In this document: in pieces, positions 50,782 through 59,355 of the stretch | Position numbering within the stretch: the stretch's first letter is position 1 | Layout: the number at the start of each line of letters is the position of its first letter | NCBI GenBank assembly: GCA_004762155.1 | Contig: SIHP01000013.1 | Span: 99,701 to 163,700 of the forward strand | Reading direction: 5' to 3' | Length of the DNA: 64,000 bases | Source: Flavobacteriaceae bacterium | GTDB taxonomy: Bacteria; Bacteroidota; Bacteroidia; Flavobacteriales; Flavobacteriaceae | Notes under the pieces: generated by a model | The model's input: only the letters and a program-made list of their open reading frames with translations | The model's database searches: none | What the model was told of the DNA's origin: nothing | Position numbers and translations under genes: made by a program

Positions 50782-53157
50782 ATGAAAACTTTATTAAAAA
50801 TTTTGTTAGTTATTTTATTGATAGCACCGCAATTATTAAAGGCACAAAAACAAAATCCATGGAGTAATTTAAATGAAAGGTATTCTGATAAATGGCAAGA
50901 AATATCTTCAACTAAAAAACAATTGAATAAAGAAGTATTAAATAGTATTTTAGAAAAAGTAAAAACAAATGGAAAAACAAGTTTAGCAATTCCTACACCA
51001 GAAGGATTAAATAGTTATTTTGAAATAATGGAATCTAGTGTTTTGGCTCCAAAACTCAAAGCAAAATTTCCGAATATTAAAACGTATAAAGGAATAAATG
51101 AAAAAGGAGAAAAAATAAGATTAAGTATGAGTATTAATGGCTTTCATGCTACAGTTTTTAGTGATGAAGGGTCATATGAAATAAACCCAGAAAGTACTAA
51201 TAGTTATGTTTATGTAAGTTATCGTTTAGCTAATTATGAGCAATTTAATAATGCTAAATCAAAACTTAGTTGCTATGAAGATGATTTTACTGATGCATCA
51301 GTAACTGATATGGTTTCTATAAGTAAAAGATCGGCAGATTTTACACCTAGAAGAAAAGGAGATTTTCATACTAAGTATCGTATAGCAATAATACCAAATC
51401 TTGTTTACGTTAATTATTTTGGAGGAACAAAAGAAGGAGCCTTAAGCGGAATTGTTTCTACACTTAATACAGTTAATGAAATTTTTGAAAGTAATACAAG
51501 TATCACTTTTGAACTCATTGACAATATAGAATCTTTTATTTATACGTCTAAAAATGAATATTTAAGTGATGAACATTATAATATTGTAAATACTTATCGT
51601 GATTTAACTGAACTACCTGATTTATTTAATGAGCTTATTGGTACAGAAAATTATGATATAGGTCATCTTTTTATGAAAGAATACCCAGGAGGTATAGCAA
51701 CAAGTCCTTCTATATGTAGAGATGATTTTAAAGCAAGAGGAATTAGTGGGATTGGAACTTTTTTAAATCCAGAAGGATATTATTTTGACGTTAATATTGT
51801 TTCTCATGAAATAGGACATCAACTTAGTGGCCATCATACAATGTCCTCTGATTGTGGAGGTGCTAGGCAAGGATCAGCAGCATATGAAATTGGAAGTGGT
51901 GTTACCATATTGGGTTATTTTTCAAATTGCCAACAATATAATGTTGCAGAAACTCCTACCTTAGATTATTTTAACGCTAGATCTATAGAACAAATAGTAA
52001 ATCGTTCAGAAAATGCAAATTGTAGAGAACTTGTTTCAACAGGAAATACTCCACCTACCGTAAGTGTTTATGAAAGTGGTTTTACTATTCCTGTGAATAC
52101 ACCTTTTATGTTAGAGGCAAATGGAAGTGATGAAGATGGTGACTCACTAACTTATTGTTGGGAACAATATGATCAGTCTGTTAAAGCTGAAGATGTTCGT
52201 TATGCTGTAATTGGTCTAAACGATGAAACATTTGAAACAGTAGAAGAGTACAATGCTTATTATCAACAATATTTAGTAGAAAGTGAGGAATACTATATAG
52301 AACAAGGTTTTACAGAAGATCAATATGGACCTTCATTAGAAGCATTAGAAAGGCTATTTGAAAGCAATGCAACTCAATTTTGGGAAGGAGATGGACCTTT
52401 ATTTAGAAGCTTTTCTCCAACAACAAATAATAAAAGGTATTTCCCAGAGCTTTCAAAAGTTATTGATGGTACAGCTGATAAATTGTCTTTTGAAGTAATG
52501 CCTCATAAAACAAGAGATTTAAATTTTGCGGTTACCGTTAGAGATAATAGTATATTAGGAGGTGGTATTGCTACTGATATTGTGTCTTTTTCGTCTACAG
52601 CAAATGCTGGTCCTTTTAAAGTTACTACAACATTTATAGATTCAAATTATGTAGCTTCAACCGATATTGAATTAGAATGGGATGTTGCGAATACAAATGT
52701 AAGTCCTGTAAATTGTCAAACCGTAGATGTATTGTATTCAACTAATGGAGGAGAAACTTTTGATATTACTTTATTAGAAGGAATTCCTAACAATGGAAGA
52801 ACAACTATCAACCTTCCAAATATATCAACATCTGAAGCAAGAATAATGATAAAAGCTGCTGATAATATATTTTTTAATGTAAATGACACCAATTTTATAG
52901 TATCTAGTGTATTAAGTCTTGATGAAAATGAATTTAGTCATTTAAAAATATATCCAAATCCAGTAAAAAACACTTTATATATAGATACAGAAGAAGAAAT
53001 ACTATTAAAATTAATTGATCTTAATGGAAAAACTGTATTAACAAAAAATATAAAAGAAAATACAAATTTAGATGTAACTAGATTTAGTTCAGGAATTTAT
53101 ATACTTAATTTAAAAAGTAAATACAATACAACGTATAAAAAAATAATTAAAAATTAA
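50782..53157 (+). CDS. Reprolysin-like zinc metallopeptidase with T9SS sorting domain
   Basis: A 791-residue secreted protease. The signal peptide is M-K-T-L-L-K-I-L-L-V-I-L-L-I-A-P-Q-L-L-K-A-Q; a GTG start eight codons upstream is less likely. A pro-region precedes a metzincin catalytic domain with H-E-I-G-H-Q-L-S-G-H-H (zinc-binding H-E-x-x-H-x-x-x-x-x-H) near 350. A cadherin/PKD-like region follows (N-T-P-P-T-V-S-V, D-E-D-G-D-S-L-T-Y-C-W-E-Q-Y-D). The last ~75 residues form a type A T9SS sorting domain (L-K-I-Y-P-N-P-V-K-N-T-L-Y-I, ending S-S-G-I-Y-I-L-N). It should leave the cell through the type IX system. It lies between two copies of a 109-base direct repeat. Confidence 0.92.
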   Translation: MKTLLKILLVILLIAPQLLKAQKQNPWSNLNERYSDKWQEISSTKKQLNKEVLNSILEKVKTNGKTSLAIPTPEGLNSYFEIMESSVLAPKLKAKFPNIKTYKGINEKGEKIRLSMSINGFHATVFSDEGSYEINPESTNSYVYVSYRLANYEQFNNAKSKLSCYEDDFTDASVTDMVSISKRSADFTPRRKGDFHTKYRIAIIPNLVYVNYFGGTKEGALSGIVSTLNTVNEIFESNTSITFELIDNIESFIYTSKNEYLSDEHYNIVNTYRDLTELPDLFNELIGTENYDIGHLFMKEYPGGIATSPSICRDDFKARGISGIGTFLNPEGYYFDVNIVSHEIGHQLSGHHTMSSDCGGARQGSAAYEIGSGVTILGYFSNCQQYNVAETPTLDYFNARSIEQIVNRSENANCRELVSTGNTPPTVSVYESGFTIPVNTPFMLEANGSDEDGDSLTYCWEQYDQSVKAEDVRYAVIGLNDETFETVEEYNAYYQQYLVESEEYYIEQGFTEDQYGPSLEALERLFESNATQFWEGDGPLFRSFSPTTNNKRYFPELSKVIDGTADKLSFEVMPHKTRDLNFAVTVRDNSILGGGIATDIVSFSSTANAGPFKVTTTFIDSNYVASTDIELEWDVANTNVSPVNCQTVDVLYSTNGGETFDITLLEGIPNNGRTTINLPNISTSEARIMIKAADNIFFNVNDTNFIVSSVLSLDENEFSHLKIYPNPVKNTLYIDTEEEILLKLIDLNGKTVLTKNIKENTNLDVTRFSSGIYILNLKSKYNTTYKKIIKN

Positions 53158-53176
53158 ATTTTTATTAATAAGTAGT

Positions 53177-53215
53177 TAGAAGTCTTATTTTTTTATAAGA
53201 ATACATGACTTCTAA
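53177..53215. terminator. Nested hairpin terminator
   Basis: TTAGAAGTC and GACTTCTAA enclose an inner stem TCTTAT / ATAAGA around T's. It lies just after the metalloprotease gene and before the convergent pseudouridine synthase gene. Confidence 0.65.
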
Positions 53216-53228
53216 TTATTTTTAAATT

Positions 53229-53256
53229 AAATCCTTGGCTATCATCCTGCAATTAA
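53229..53256 (+). repeat. Dispersed repeat, core ATCGCCCTGCGAT, copy 4
   Basis: AAATCCTTGGCTATCATCCT then GCAATTAA. The core is degenerate (ATCATCCTGCAAT). It overlaps the last codons of the pseudouridine synthase gene and ends exactly where the 109-base duplicated block begins (53257). Confidence 0.65.
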
Positions 53257-53823
53257 AGAATCTACTTCTTTTACATCACCAGCATTCATATCATTCAATA
53301 AAATACTACCAACTCTTATACGAACTAATCGTAGTGTTGGAAAACCAACTGCAGCTGTCATTTTACGAACTTGCCTGAATTTTCCTTCATTAATAATTAT
53401 AGAAACCCAACAAGTTGGTCCATGACGATCATCTCGAACTTTTTTTATTCTTGCAGGAAAATTAGGGTTTGCAATTATTGATGCTTTTCCTGGATTTGTA
53501 ATATATTTTTCACCTTCAATACTAATTTCTACCCCTTTTTTAAGTTGTTCTATAGCTTCGTTAGTTATAAGCCCATCTACCTGAACATAATATTCTTTTT
53601 CTACTTTTCTTCCAGTAATATGCGCACTTACTTTTCCGTTTGTAGTTAGTAATAATAAACCTTCTGAAGTTGCATCTAATCTACCAATTGACATCGTACC
53701 TTCTGGAAAATCATGTAACTCACCTAATAACTTCTTCTTGCCTAAAGCTTGGTTTGTTTTAAATTGAGATAAAAATCCATAAGGTTTATGAATTATAAAA
53801 TGTCGATGATTATTTTCTTGCAT
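53242..53823 (-). CDS. Pseudouridine synthase, RsuA/RluE type
   Basis: A 193-residue RNA pseudouridine synthase of the RsuA/RluB/E family without an S4 domain. The start is H-K-P-Y-G-F-L-S-Q; the catalytic motif is G-R-L-D-A-T-S-E-G-L-L-L-L-T (Asp nucleophile); the end R-K-M-T-A-A-V-G-F-P-T-L-R-L-V-R-I matches the family C-terminus. It presumably modifies an rRNA stem-loop. Its last residues (S-L-I-A-G) are encoded by a dispersed repeat, and its 3' end is duplicated at 50551-50659. Confidence 0.92.
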   Translation of the reverse strand: MQENNHRHFIIHKPYGFLSQFKTNQALGKKKLLGELHDFPEGTMSIGRLDATSEGLLLLTTNGKVSAHITGRKVEKEYYVQVDGLITNEAIEQLKKGVEISIEGEKYITNPGKASIIANPNFPARIKKVRDDRHGPTCWVSIIINEGKFRQVRKMTAAVGFPTLRLVRIRVGSILLNDMNAGDVKEVDSLIAG

Positions 53824-54020
53824 ATAAGTTTATATTGCTGCAAAGAAACATAAAATCAAAAGTTAGTAAAAGTTTTTTAGTTTTTAAATAATAGAAAAGC
53901 TATTTTTATTAGATACTTACTTATTTTTAAGTTTTATAAAAGTAAAAAGTATTTATGAAACAGTTGGAATGTAAATTAAATAAGCTTTGGACAAGTCCAA
54001 GAGTTATTTTAAGAAATTAA

Positions 54021-54048
54021 AATCTTGGTTATCTTTCTGTGATTAAAT
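54021..54048 (+). repeat. Dispersed repeat, core ATCGCCCTGCGAT, copy 5
   Basis: AATCTTGGTTATCTTTCTGT then GATTAAATC. A weak copy with TATCTTTCTGTGAT in place of the core. It lies immediately before the 2OG oxygenase gene. A small palindrome TTGGACAAGTCCAA (53987-54000) precedes it. Confidence 0.45.
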
Positions 54049-54065
54049 CTAACTAATTTTTAAAC

Positions 54066-54728
54066 ATGCAAAAAATAAAAAATAAACAACGAGGTACTTT
54101 TTCATTAATTGAATCAGGCTCAATAAAAGTTGCACATGTTTCTCAATTTTTACCGACACAAGAACGTAACAATCTTTATAAAGCAGTATGTAAAGAACAA
54201 ATGGCATTTAAAAAAATTGAAGCTCCAGGTTTAGATGCTCAAACAACTACATTTGTAAACTTAAATGAGAATGAAGGTATTGAATATAAAGGCATATATG
54301 ATGCATATTTAAATTTAAACAAACGAATTATTGAACAACTCCCTTTTTTGTTTGAAACACTGTGTATTGATCCTTTTCCAGTTTCAAATATTCCACTTAC
54401 TTTAGTTAATGGTTCTCATGGTCATTACGGAATTCCACATGTAGATGCTATAGAAAAAGGAAAACAAATTTCTATTTTGTTTTATTTCAATCGTATTCCT
54501 AAAGTATTTAAAGGTGGAGATCTTCAATTGTTTGCTAATGATAACAATTCACCAAAAGGTTATTGTGATAAGCCTTTTTTTACTATTGATTTTGAAGATA
54601 ACTTACTAATTTGTTTTGCTTCGGATACATTTCATGGTATAACAGAAGTTCATTCTAATTCAAATAATTTTGAAGATGGTAGATTTATTGCTGTTGGATT
54701 TATTAAGATTCCTGAAAAGAAATTTTAA
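54066..54728 (+). CDS. 2OG-Fe(II) oxygenase
   Basis: A 220-residue member of the 2-oxoglutarate/Fe(II) dioxygenase superfamily (prolyl 4-hydroxylase-like). The iron ligands are visible: H-x-D in Y-G-I-P-H-V-D near 127 and the distal H in S-D-T-F-H-G near 192, with G-R-F-I-A-V-G-F supplying the Arg that binds 2-oxoglutarate. It is expected to hydroxylate a protein or small molecule. The substrate is unknown. Confidence 0.9.
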   Translation: MQKIKNKQRGTFSLIESGSIKVAHVSQFLPTQERNNLYKAVCKEQMAFKKIEAPGLDAQTTTFVNLNENEGIEYKGIYDAYLNLNKRIIEQLPFLFETLCIDPFPVSNIPLTLVNGSHGHYGIPHVDAIEKGKQISILFYFNRIPKVFKGGDLQLFANDNNSPKGYCDKPFFTIDFEDNLLICFASDTFHGITEVHSNSNNFEDGRFIAVGFIKIPEKKF

Positions 54729-54773
54729 TATATTACAGAATAAAATGAGTGTAATAAGTATATAAAAAATACT

Positions 54774-55574
54774 TTATACAATTGAAATAGCTACCGAAAA
54801 TGTATTTTTTCCTTTTGATAAAGACATGTTTTTCTCCGAAAATTTTTGATCTGTATATGATGTGTATTGTGTAATAGGTTCTATACAAAGCATATTATTC
54901 ACTTCTGTCCATAACATATAATTATCAAATCCTTTAGTAGTAATTTCAATATTATTCTTATTGGTATTTTGTAATGTAATCTTATCAGTATTTAAAATCG
55001 GAAATGCATTATTACCAACTTCCATAACATCTTTAATAGTAATTTCTTTAGTTGCAGTTTTTAAAATTTCGGTACCAGTATCCGACAATAAAAAAGCAGG
55101 ATGATAGCCTAACATAAAAGGCATATTTTCATTAGAAGTAATTATAAAATCAATTTTTAAAATACCATTAGTAAGTGTAAAATTCTTTTCAAAAGAAAAA
55201 TCATAAGGCCAAAATAAATTTTCTTCAGTAGATTTTGTTGGAAACTTACTATTAATCACTAATGTATTTTTAGTATACTTTTTAATAAAACTAGCCGAAT
55301 TTTCATCCGAAGAAATTAAAGAATAGTCTAATTCGCGCAACAAACCATGCTGATCTTGTACAGCATCGCCTTGTTCTGTGTGTACTTTAAAATTATTTTT
55401 ATCAGTAGGGCCAATTACCGGAAACATTTCATCATCAGACTTTCGCCAACCTTTGTTTCCTTTTTGATGTATGTATTCTATTCCGTTTTCTTGGAAGCTA
55501 ATTAATTCACCATTTTCAATTTTAACAATTGAATTTTTATCTTTTAATAGAATTATTGTTGATTTTTCTAACAT
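54774..55574 (-). CDS. Aldose 1-epimerase family protein (LacX-like)
   Basis: A 266-residue protein of the galactose mutarotase superfamily. Typical elements: W-R-K-S-D-D-E-M-F-P-V-I-G-P, a D-Q-H-G-L-L-R-E-L segment with the His, and L-G-Y-H-P-A-F-L with the second catalytic His, then a Glu-containing C-terminal segment (L-C-I-E-P-I-T-Q-Y). It probably interconverts sugar anomers. It is divergent from recA. Confidence 0.9.
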   Translation of the reverse strand: MLEKSTIILLKDKNSIVKIENGELISFQENGIEYIHQKGNKGWRKSDDEMFPVIGPTDKNNFKVHTEQGDAVQDQHGLLRELDYSLISSDENSASFIKKYTKNTLVINSKFPTKSTEENLFWPYDFSFEKNFTLTNGILKIDFIITSNENMPFMLGYHPAFLLSDTGTEILKTATKEITIKDVMEVGNNAFPILNTDKITLQNTNKNNIEITTKGFDNYMLWTEVNNMLCIEPITQYTSYTDQKFSEKNMSLSKGKNTFSVAISIV

Positions 55575-55661
55575 ATTTTAATGTGTAAAAACATAGAAAT
55601 TAAAAGTACTATTTTTTATACCTTAGCAACTCTTATTTTTACAAAAATTTTAGTTGATTTT

Positions 55662-56672
55662 ATGGCAGCAGCAGACAAAGAAAAAGAAGCGAAATTAAAA
55701 GCGCTTCAACTTACATTAGATAAATTAGATAAATCTTACGGAAAAGGATCCGTAATGAAATTAGGTGATAAAGTTATTGAAGATGTAGATGCAATATCAT
55801 CTGGATCGTTAGGTTTAGATTTAGCTTTAGGCGTTGGTGGATATCCACGTGGTAGAGTTATAGAAATTTACGGACCAGAATCTTCGGGTAAAACTACGTT
55901 AACGTTACATGCTATTGCAGAAGCACAAAAAGCAGGTGGAATTGCAGCTTTTATTGATGCAGAACATGCTTTTGACCGTTTTTATGCAGAAAATTTAGGT
56001 GTTGATATTGATAATTTAATTATTTCTCAACCAGATCATGGAGAGCAAGCATTAGAAATTGCTGATAATTTAATCCGTTCTGGAGCTATTGATATTGTAG
56101 TTATTGATTCTGTGGCAGCATTAACGCCAAAATCGGAAATTGAAGGAGAAATGGGTGATTCTAAAATGGGATTACACGCTCGTTTAATGTCTCAAGCACT
56201 TCGTAAATTAACAGGTACTATTAGTAAAACTAACTGTACAGTTATATTTATTAACCAATTACGTGAGAAGATTGGAGTAATGTTTGGTAATCCAGAAACT
56301 ACAACGGGTGGTAACGCATTAAAGTTTTATGCATCTGTTCGTTTAGATATTCGTAGAAGAACGCAAATTAAAGATGGCGATCGTGTTATTGGTAACAGTA
56401 CTAAAGTAAAAGTTGTTAAAAACAAAGTAGCGCCACCTTTCCAAACTACAGAATTTGATATTATGTATGGTCAAGGAATTTCTAAAGTTGGTGAGATTTT
56501 AGATATTGGTGTTGAATTAGGAATTGTTAAGAAAAGCGGTTCTTGGTTTAGTTATGGAGATACTAAATTAGGTCAAGGTAGAGATGCTGTTAAAGGCTTA
56601 ATAAAAGATAATGTTGAATTAGCTGAAGAATTAGAAGGTAAAATTAAAGATGCTATTGACAATCAAGAGTAG
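55662..56672 (+). CDS. recA: Recombinase RecA
   Basis: A 336-residue RecA. It has Walker A G-P-E-S-S-G-K-T-T near 65, Walker B-type V-V-I-D-S-V-A-A-L-T-P-K-S, loop 1 E-G-E-M-G-D-S-K-M-G-L-H-A, and loop 2 around F-G-N-P-E-T-T-T-G-G-N-A-L-K-F. The family length is about 335-350. The ATG at 55662 (M-A-A-A-D-K-E-K-E) is chosen because the 27 codons upstream overlap a promoter-like region (TACCTTAG at 55620) and do not resemble RecA. It is divergent from the epimerase gene. Confidence 0.98.
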   Translation: MAAADKEKEAKLKALQLTLDKLDKSYGKGSVMKLGDKVIEDVDAISSGSLGLDLALGVGGYPRGRVIEIYGPESSGKTTLTLHAIAEAQKAGGIAAFIDAEHAFDRFYAENLGVDIDNLIISQPDHGEQALEIADNLIRSGAIDIVVIDSVAALTPKSEIEGEMGDSKMGLHARLMSQALRKLTGTISKTNCTVIFINQLREKIGVMFGNPETTTGGNALKFYASVRLDIRRRTQIKDGDRVIGNSTKVKVVKNKVAPPFQTTEFDIMYGQGISKVGEILDIGVELGIVKKSGSWFSYGDTKLGQGRDAVKGLIKDNVELAEELEGKIKDAIDNQE

Positions 56673-56691
56673 TTTTTATAAAATATTACAA

Positions 56692-56724
56692 CAAAAAAAT
56701 CCCGAAGTAATTCGGGATTTTTTT
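56692..56724. terminator. Strong bidirectional terminator
   Basis: AAAAAAATCCCGAA and TTCGGGATTTTTTT form a perfect stem around GTAA with a T run. It serves recA and the convergent cupredoxin gene. Confidence 0.92.
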
Positions 56725-56740
56725 ATACACTACAGTTAAA

Positions 56741-57109
56741 TTATTCAACAGTTAAAGTGTATTGTGGCGTTTTATTTAAAGGACAAAAATATACATATTC
56801 ACCTTTAGTTAAAGTTACTTCATTAGTGTTTCCAATAGTATTGTTTTCTACAGCTTCTGTAACATATGCACTTTTAATATGATTATTTGCATCAGCTACA
56901 GATTTTCCTTTTGGTACTAATACAAAACCTACTTTTGTACCTACATTAGAATTTATGATATTAAAAACATAAGTTCCTTCAGATAAGGTTAATGCTTTTT
57001 GTGTAAACTCTCCTTTTGTTTGCTCTAAAGCAACTTTTTTAACGTCTTGTGCATTGGATGTAAATGCAAAACCTAATACTAAAACTACTACTGCTATTAA
57101 TTTTCTCAT
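56741..57109 (-). CDS. Exported cupredoxin-like protein
   Basis: A 122-residue protein with signal peptide M-R-K-L-I-A-V-V-V-L-V-L-G-F-A-F-T-S-N-A-Q. The mature part (about 100 residues) has the strand pattern of small cupredoxin-like domains (G-T-Y-V-F-N-I-I-N-S-N-V-G, G-E-Y-V-Y-F-C-P-L-N-K-T-P-Q-Y-T-L-T-V-E). A Cys is at the expected position near the C-terminus, but the second loop His typical of blue copper sites is not seen, so copper binding is doubtful. The role is unknown. Confidence 0.8.
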   Translation of the reverse strand: MRKLIAVVVLVLGFAFTSNAQDVKKVALEQTKGEFTQKALTLSEGTYVFNIINSNVGTKVGFVLVPKGKSVADANNHIKSAYVTEAVENNTIGNTNEVTLTKGEYVYFCPLNKTPQYTLTVE

Positions 57110-57286
57110 GATATTTATTTTAAAATTGATTATTATTATTTAAATTGATGGAATTTTGTCAATCTGAACAAGTTTTACAATTGGAAAAAGCAAAACTTAT
57201 ATTGAAGTTAATTTTTATTTTCGCTTGATTATTTTCTATATAATTCTCTAAAGAGAATTAACCAAACTGACAGTATAGAATTTATT

Positions 57287-57844
57287 TTATTCTGTAATTA
57301 AAAATTTACCAGCTTCTACTTTAGGAAAATCTATTTCAGTATCTGCTATATGATTTACATAATTAGTAAGCGTATTAGAAACTACGTTTAAAACAATTTC
57401 TAAAATATCTTCATCTGTATATCCAGCTTCTTTAACAGCTTTTAATTCTTCAGCACTTACTTTTCCTCTGTTTTTAGTAACACTTTGTGCAAATTGTAAA
57501 CCAGCTTGTTGTTTTTTGTCTGTTGCTTCAGATTTTCTACTTGCTTCTATTTCTTCTTCAGATAAACCATTCATCTTTCCAATTGCTGTATGTGCAGATA
57601 AACAATAGTTACAATCGTTTTCTTCAGCAATACTTAAGGCTAATTGTTCTCTAAATTTGTTTGTAAAATTTCCACTTGCAGTTAATTCTCCTAAACTTAA
57701 ATAGGTTTGTAAAGTTGCTGGTGAATTACCAAATACTTTAATTAAGTTTGGAATAAAACCTAATTTTTTTTGAACTGCATTAAACAATTCTTTTGCTTTT
57801 CCTCTAGTTGTTTCTGGGTTTAATGTTGCTATTCTTGTGCTCAT
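57287..57844 (-). CDS. Carboxymuconolactone decarboxylase/AhpD-like protein
   Basis: A 185-residue CMD-family protein with the redox motif C-N-Y-C-L-S-A-H-T (AhpD-like C-x-x-C-x-x-x-H) near 75. The usual E-x-x-x-L plus A-I-x-E-x-N-D upstream is present. Members of this type are peroxidase-related or thiol-dependent enzymes. It is co-directional with a 30-residue zinc-ribbon gene that ends one base before it, so the two are probably one transcript. Confidence 0.92.
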   Translation of the reverse strand: MSTRIATLNPETTRGKAKELFNAVQKKLGFIPNLIKVFGNSPATLQTYLSLGELTASGNFTNKFREQLALSIAEENDCNYCLSAHTAIGKMNGLSEEEIEASRKSEATDKKQQAGLQFAQSVTKNRGKVSAEELKAVKEAGYTDEDILEIVLNVVSNTLTNYVNHIADTEIDFPKVEAGKFLITE

Positions 57845-57845
57845 C

Positions 57846-57938
57846 TTAGTTATTTTTTTTTGTACAAATATTATTTTGTTGTTCGTCGTATTCTTGGTAA
57901 CCCCAACAATTCGGACATTGATATTTTGTTGTCTTCAT
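57846..57938 (-). CDS. Very small zinc-ribbon protein
   Basis: A 30-residue product starting M-K-T-T-K-Y-Q-C-P-N-C-W-G-Y-Q-E-Y-D with a C-x-x-C knuckle (Cys8 and Cys11) and another Cys at 25. I recall similar K-Y-x-C-P-N-C-W-G-x-Q-E-Y-D peptides upstream of genes in flavobacteria. The stop is one base before the AhpD-like gene, suggesting coupled translation. A CATCTTTG sequence close to the -7 consensus lies upstream (57989-57982). It may supply a thiol or metal partner for the AhpD-like enzyme; that is inference. Confidence 0.6.
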   Translation of the reverse strand: MKTTKYQCPNCWGYQEYDEQQNNICTKKNN

Positions 57939-58228
57939 ATTTTTAATTTGTTGTTTAAAAAGGTTGTTATAATTACTGGTACAAAGATGCGACGAGTAAC
58001 AGCTTTTAAAAATGGACAAAAGTTCTTAAGACTTGTACTATTAGGAAAAACGAAAGAAAAAGCAGTTTTTTTAGTCTTTAAAACTGTCTTTTAGAAGATT
58101 AAATACGGTTTAGAATTTATAAGTTACTAAAAATAACTATCTATAAAGTGAATTAAACGTTTGTAAAAAACAGTAAATTGCATTTATGAAATATGTAGTT
58201 CTATTTATATACTATTATAAATTAAAAA

Positions 58229-58891
58229 ATGATGAATAAAATAATTTATTTAATATTGATTCTAATAGTAATGACTTCTTTTATTAAAAGAGATGATGTT
58301 TATATTTCGTTTCCCTCTGATATTGGAATTATTAAAAACTGCATAGAAAATAAGATTATAATAAAATTTGAATTAATAACTGATTCTAAAAAGAAAATAG
58401 AAGTAGAATCTATTAAATTCAATAATCAAGAGTTTATTTTAATTATTAATGAAGAGAAGAGGAGATTATCTGATACTTTGTTTCTAAGTGAAAGTAATCC
58501 CTTAGAATTTGAAATACAATATGAACGTAAATTCAATAAATTTCAAGATATATTAAGTTTTAAAACAGATAAAGAAGAAAATTTAATAAATATTAATTAT
58601 GGAGAATATAACATTACTTCAGAAGCAATTAGAAATGGTAATAATCAAGTATTTAATTTTGTTAAAAGTTGCAACGACAGCTTGGTTATTCACTTTCCTT
58701 ACGGAGGAACAGTTTCTGGAGTAAGATTATTCAAAGATTCTATAGTATCTAATCTTCCTTGTAAATCTCTATTTTATGGTTTTATGGATAAAAAAAATTA
58801 TTTAAAATTCTCTAAAAGAAATATAGGTAGATATTATGTTCGATTTAATGCGTGTCATTGGGGAAATAATTTTTGGTTAACAATAGAGTAA
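58229..58891 (+). CDS. Exported protein of unknown function
   Basis: A 220-residue protein with an N-terminal hydrophobic segment (I-I-Y-L-I-L-I-L-I-V-M-T-S-F-I). The mature part is beta-like with several Cys (N-C-I-E-N, K-S-C-N-D, L-P-C-K-S, N-A-C-H-W) suggesting disulfides. It ends R-F-N-A-C-H-W-G-N-N-F-W-L-T-I-E. No known family. It is the first of three small envelope genes on the plus strand. Confidence 0.7.
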   Translation: MMNKIIYLILILIVMTSFIKRDDVYISFPSDIGIIKNCIENKIIIKFELITDSKKKIEVESIKFNNQEFILIINEEKRRLSDTLFLSESNPLEFEIQYERKFNKFQDILSFKTDKEENLININYGEYNITSEAIRNGNNQVFNFVKSCNDSLVIHFPYGGTVSGVRLFKDSIVSNLPCKSLFYGFMDKKNYLKFSKRNIGRYYVRFNACHWGNNFWLTIE

Positions 58892-58943
58892 TAAAGATTT
58901 GAAGTGTTTTATTAAATATCTCAAACTAAAAGAGAAATTTACA

Positions 58944-59351
58944 ATGAAAAAAAGAATACTATTTCTAATAGTTATAAATTCATTTATAACGTTACATGCT
59001 CAAAGTAAAAACGATCTTCTAATAAATAAAACATTTAGTATTAATATAGGAAGTGTTTGTGAAGAAACACCTGAACCGAATCCCTGTGCTGGTTTTGAAA
59101 TTTTTTTCATACTACATTTTACTAAAAACAATGTTTCTGTATTAGAAAAAAATATAAGCAGCTGTGATTCAGAAGACATCGTTTCTAAATTAAATTACAA
59201 ATGGGAATTCACTAAAAATTCTGAAATTAAAATATATAGTAACTCTAAAGAAATCCAATATAATTTTTTAAAAGATTTGGTTCTTAAAATAGAAAAAAAG
59301 AAGATTGTTGGATATAAAAAAAATAAAAGGTTTGAGTTTGAAAAATTGTAG
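58944..59351 (+). CDS. Exported protein of unknown function
   Basis: A 135-residue protein with signal peptide M-K-K-R-I-L-F-L-I-V-I-N-S-F-I-T-L-H-A-Q from the ATG at 58944; a frame 15 codons longer would be cytoplasmic-like and is less likely. The mature part has three Cys (V-C-E-E, P-C-A-G, S-C-D-S), perhaps paired, and a predicted beta character. No family recognised. It lies 52 bases after the previous envelope gene. Confidence 0.68.
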   Translation: MKKRILFLIVINSFITLHAQSKNDLLINKTFSINIGSVCEETPEPNPCAGFEIFFILHFTKNNVSVLEKNISSCDSEDIVSKLNYKWEFTKNSEIKIYSNSKEIQYNFLKDLVLKIEKKKIVGYKKNKRFEFEKL

Positions 59352-59355
59352 AAGA

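Noticed and set aside
57837..58094. Plus-strand frame of 85 codons
   Set aside because: Antisense to the small zinc-ribbon gene with better evidence; composition is not protein-like.
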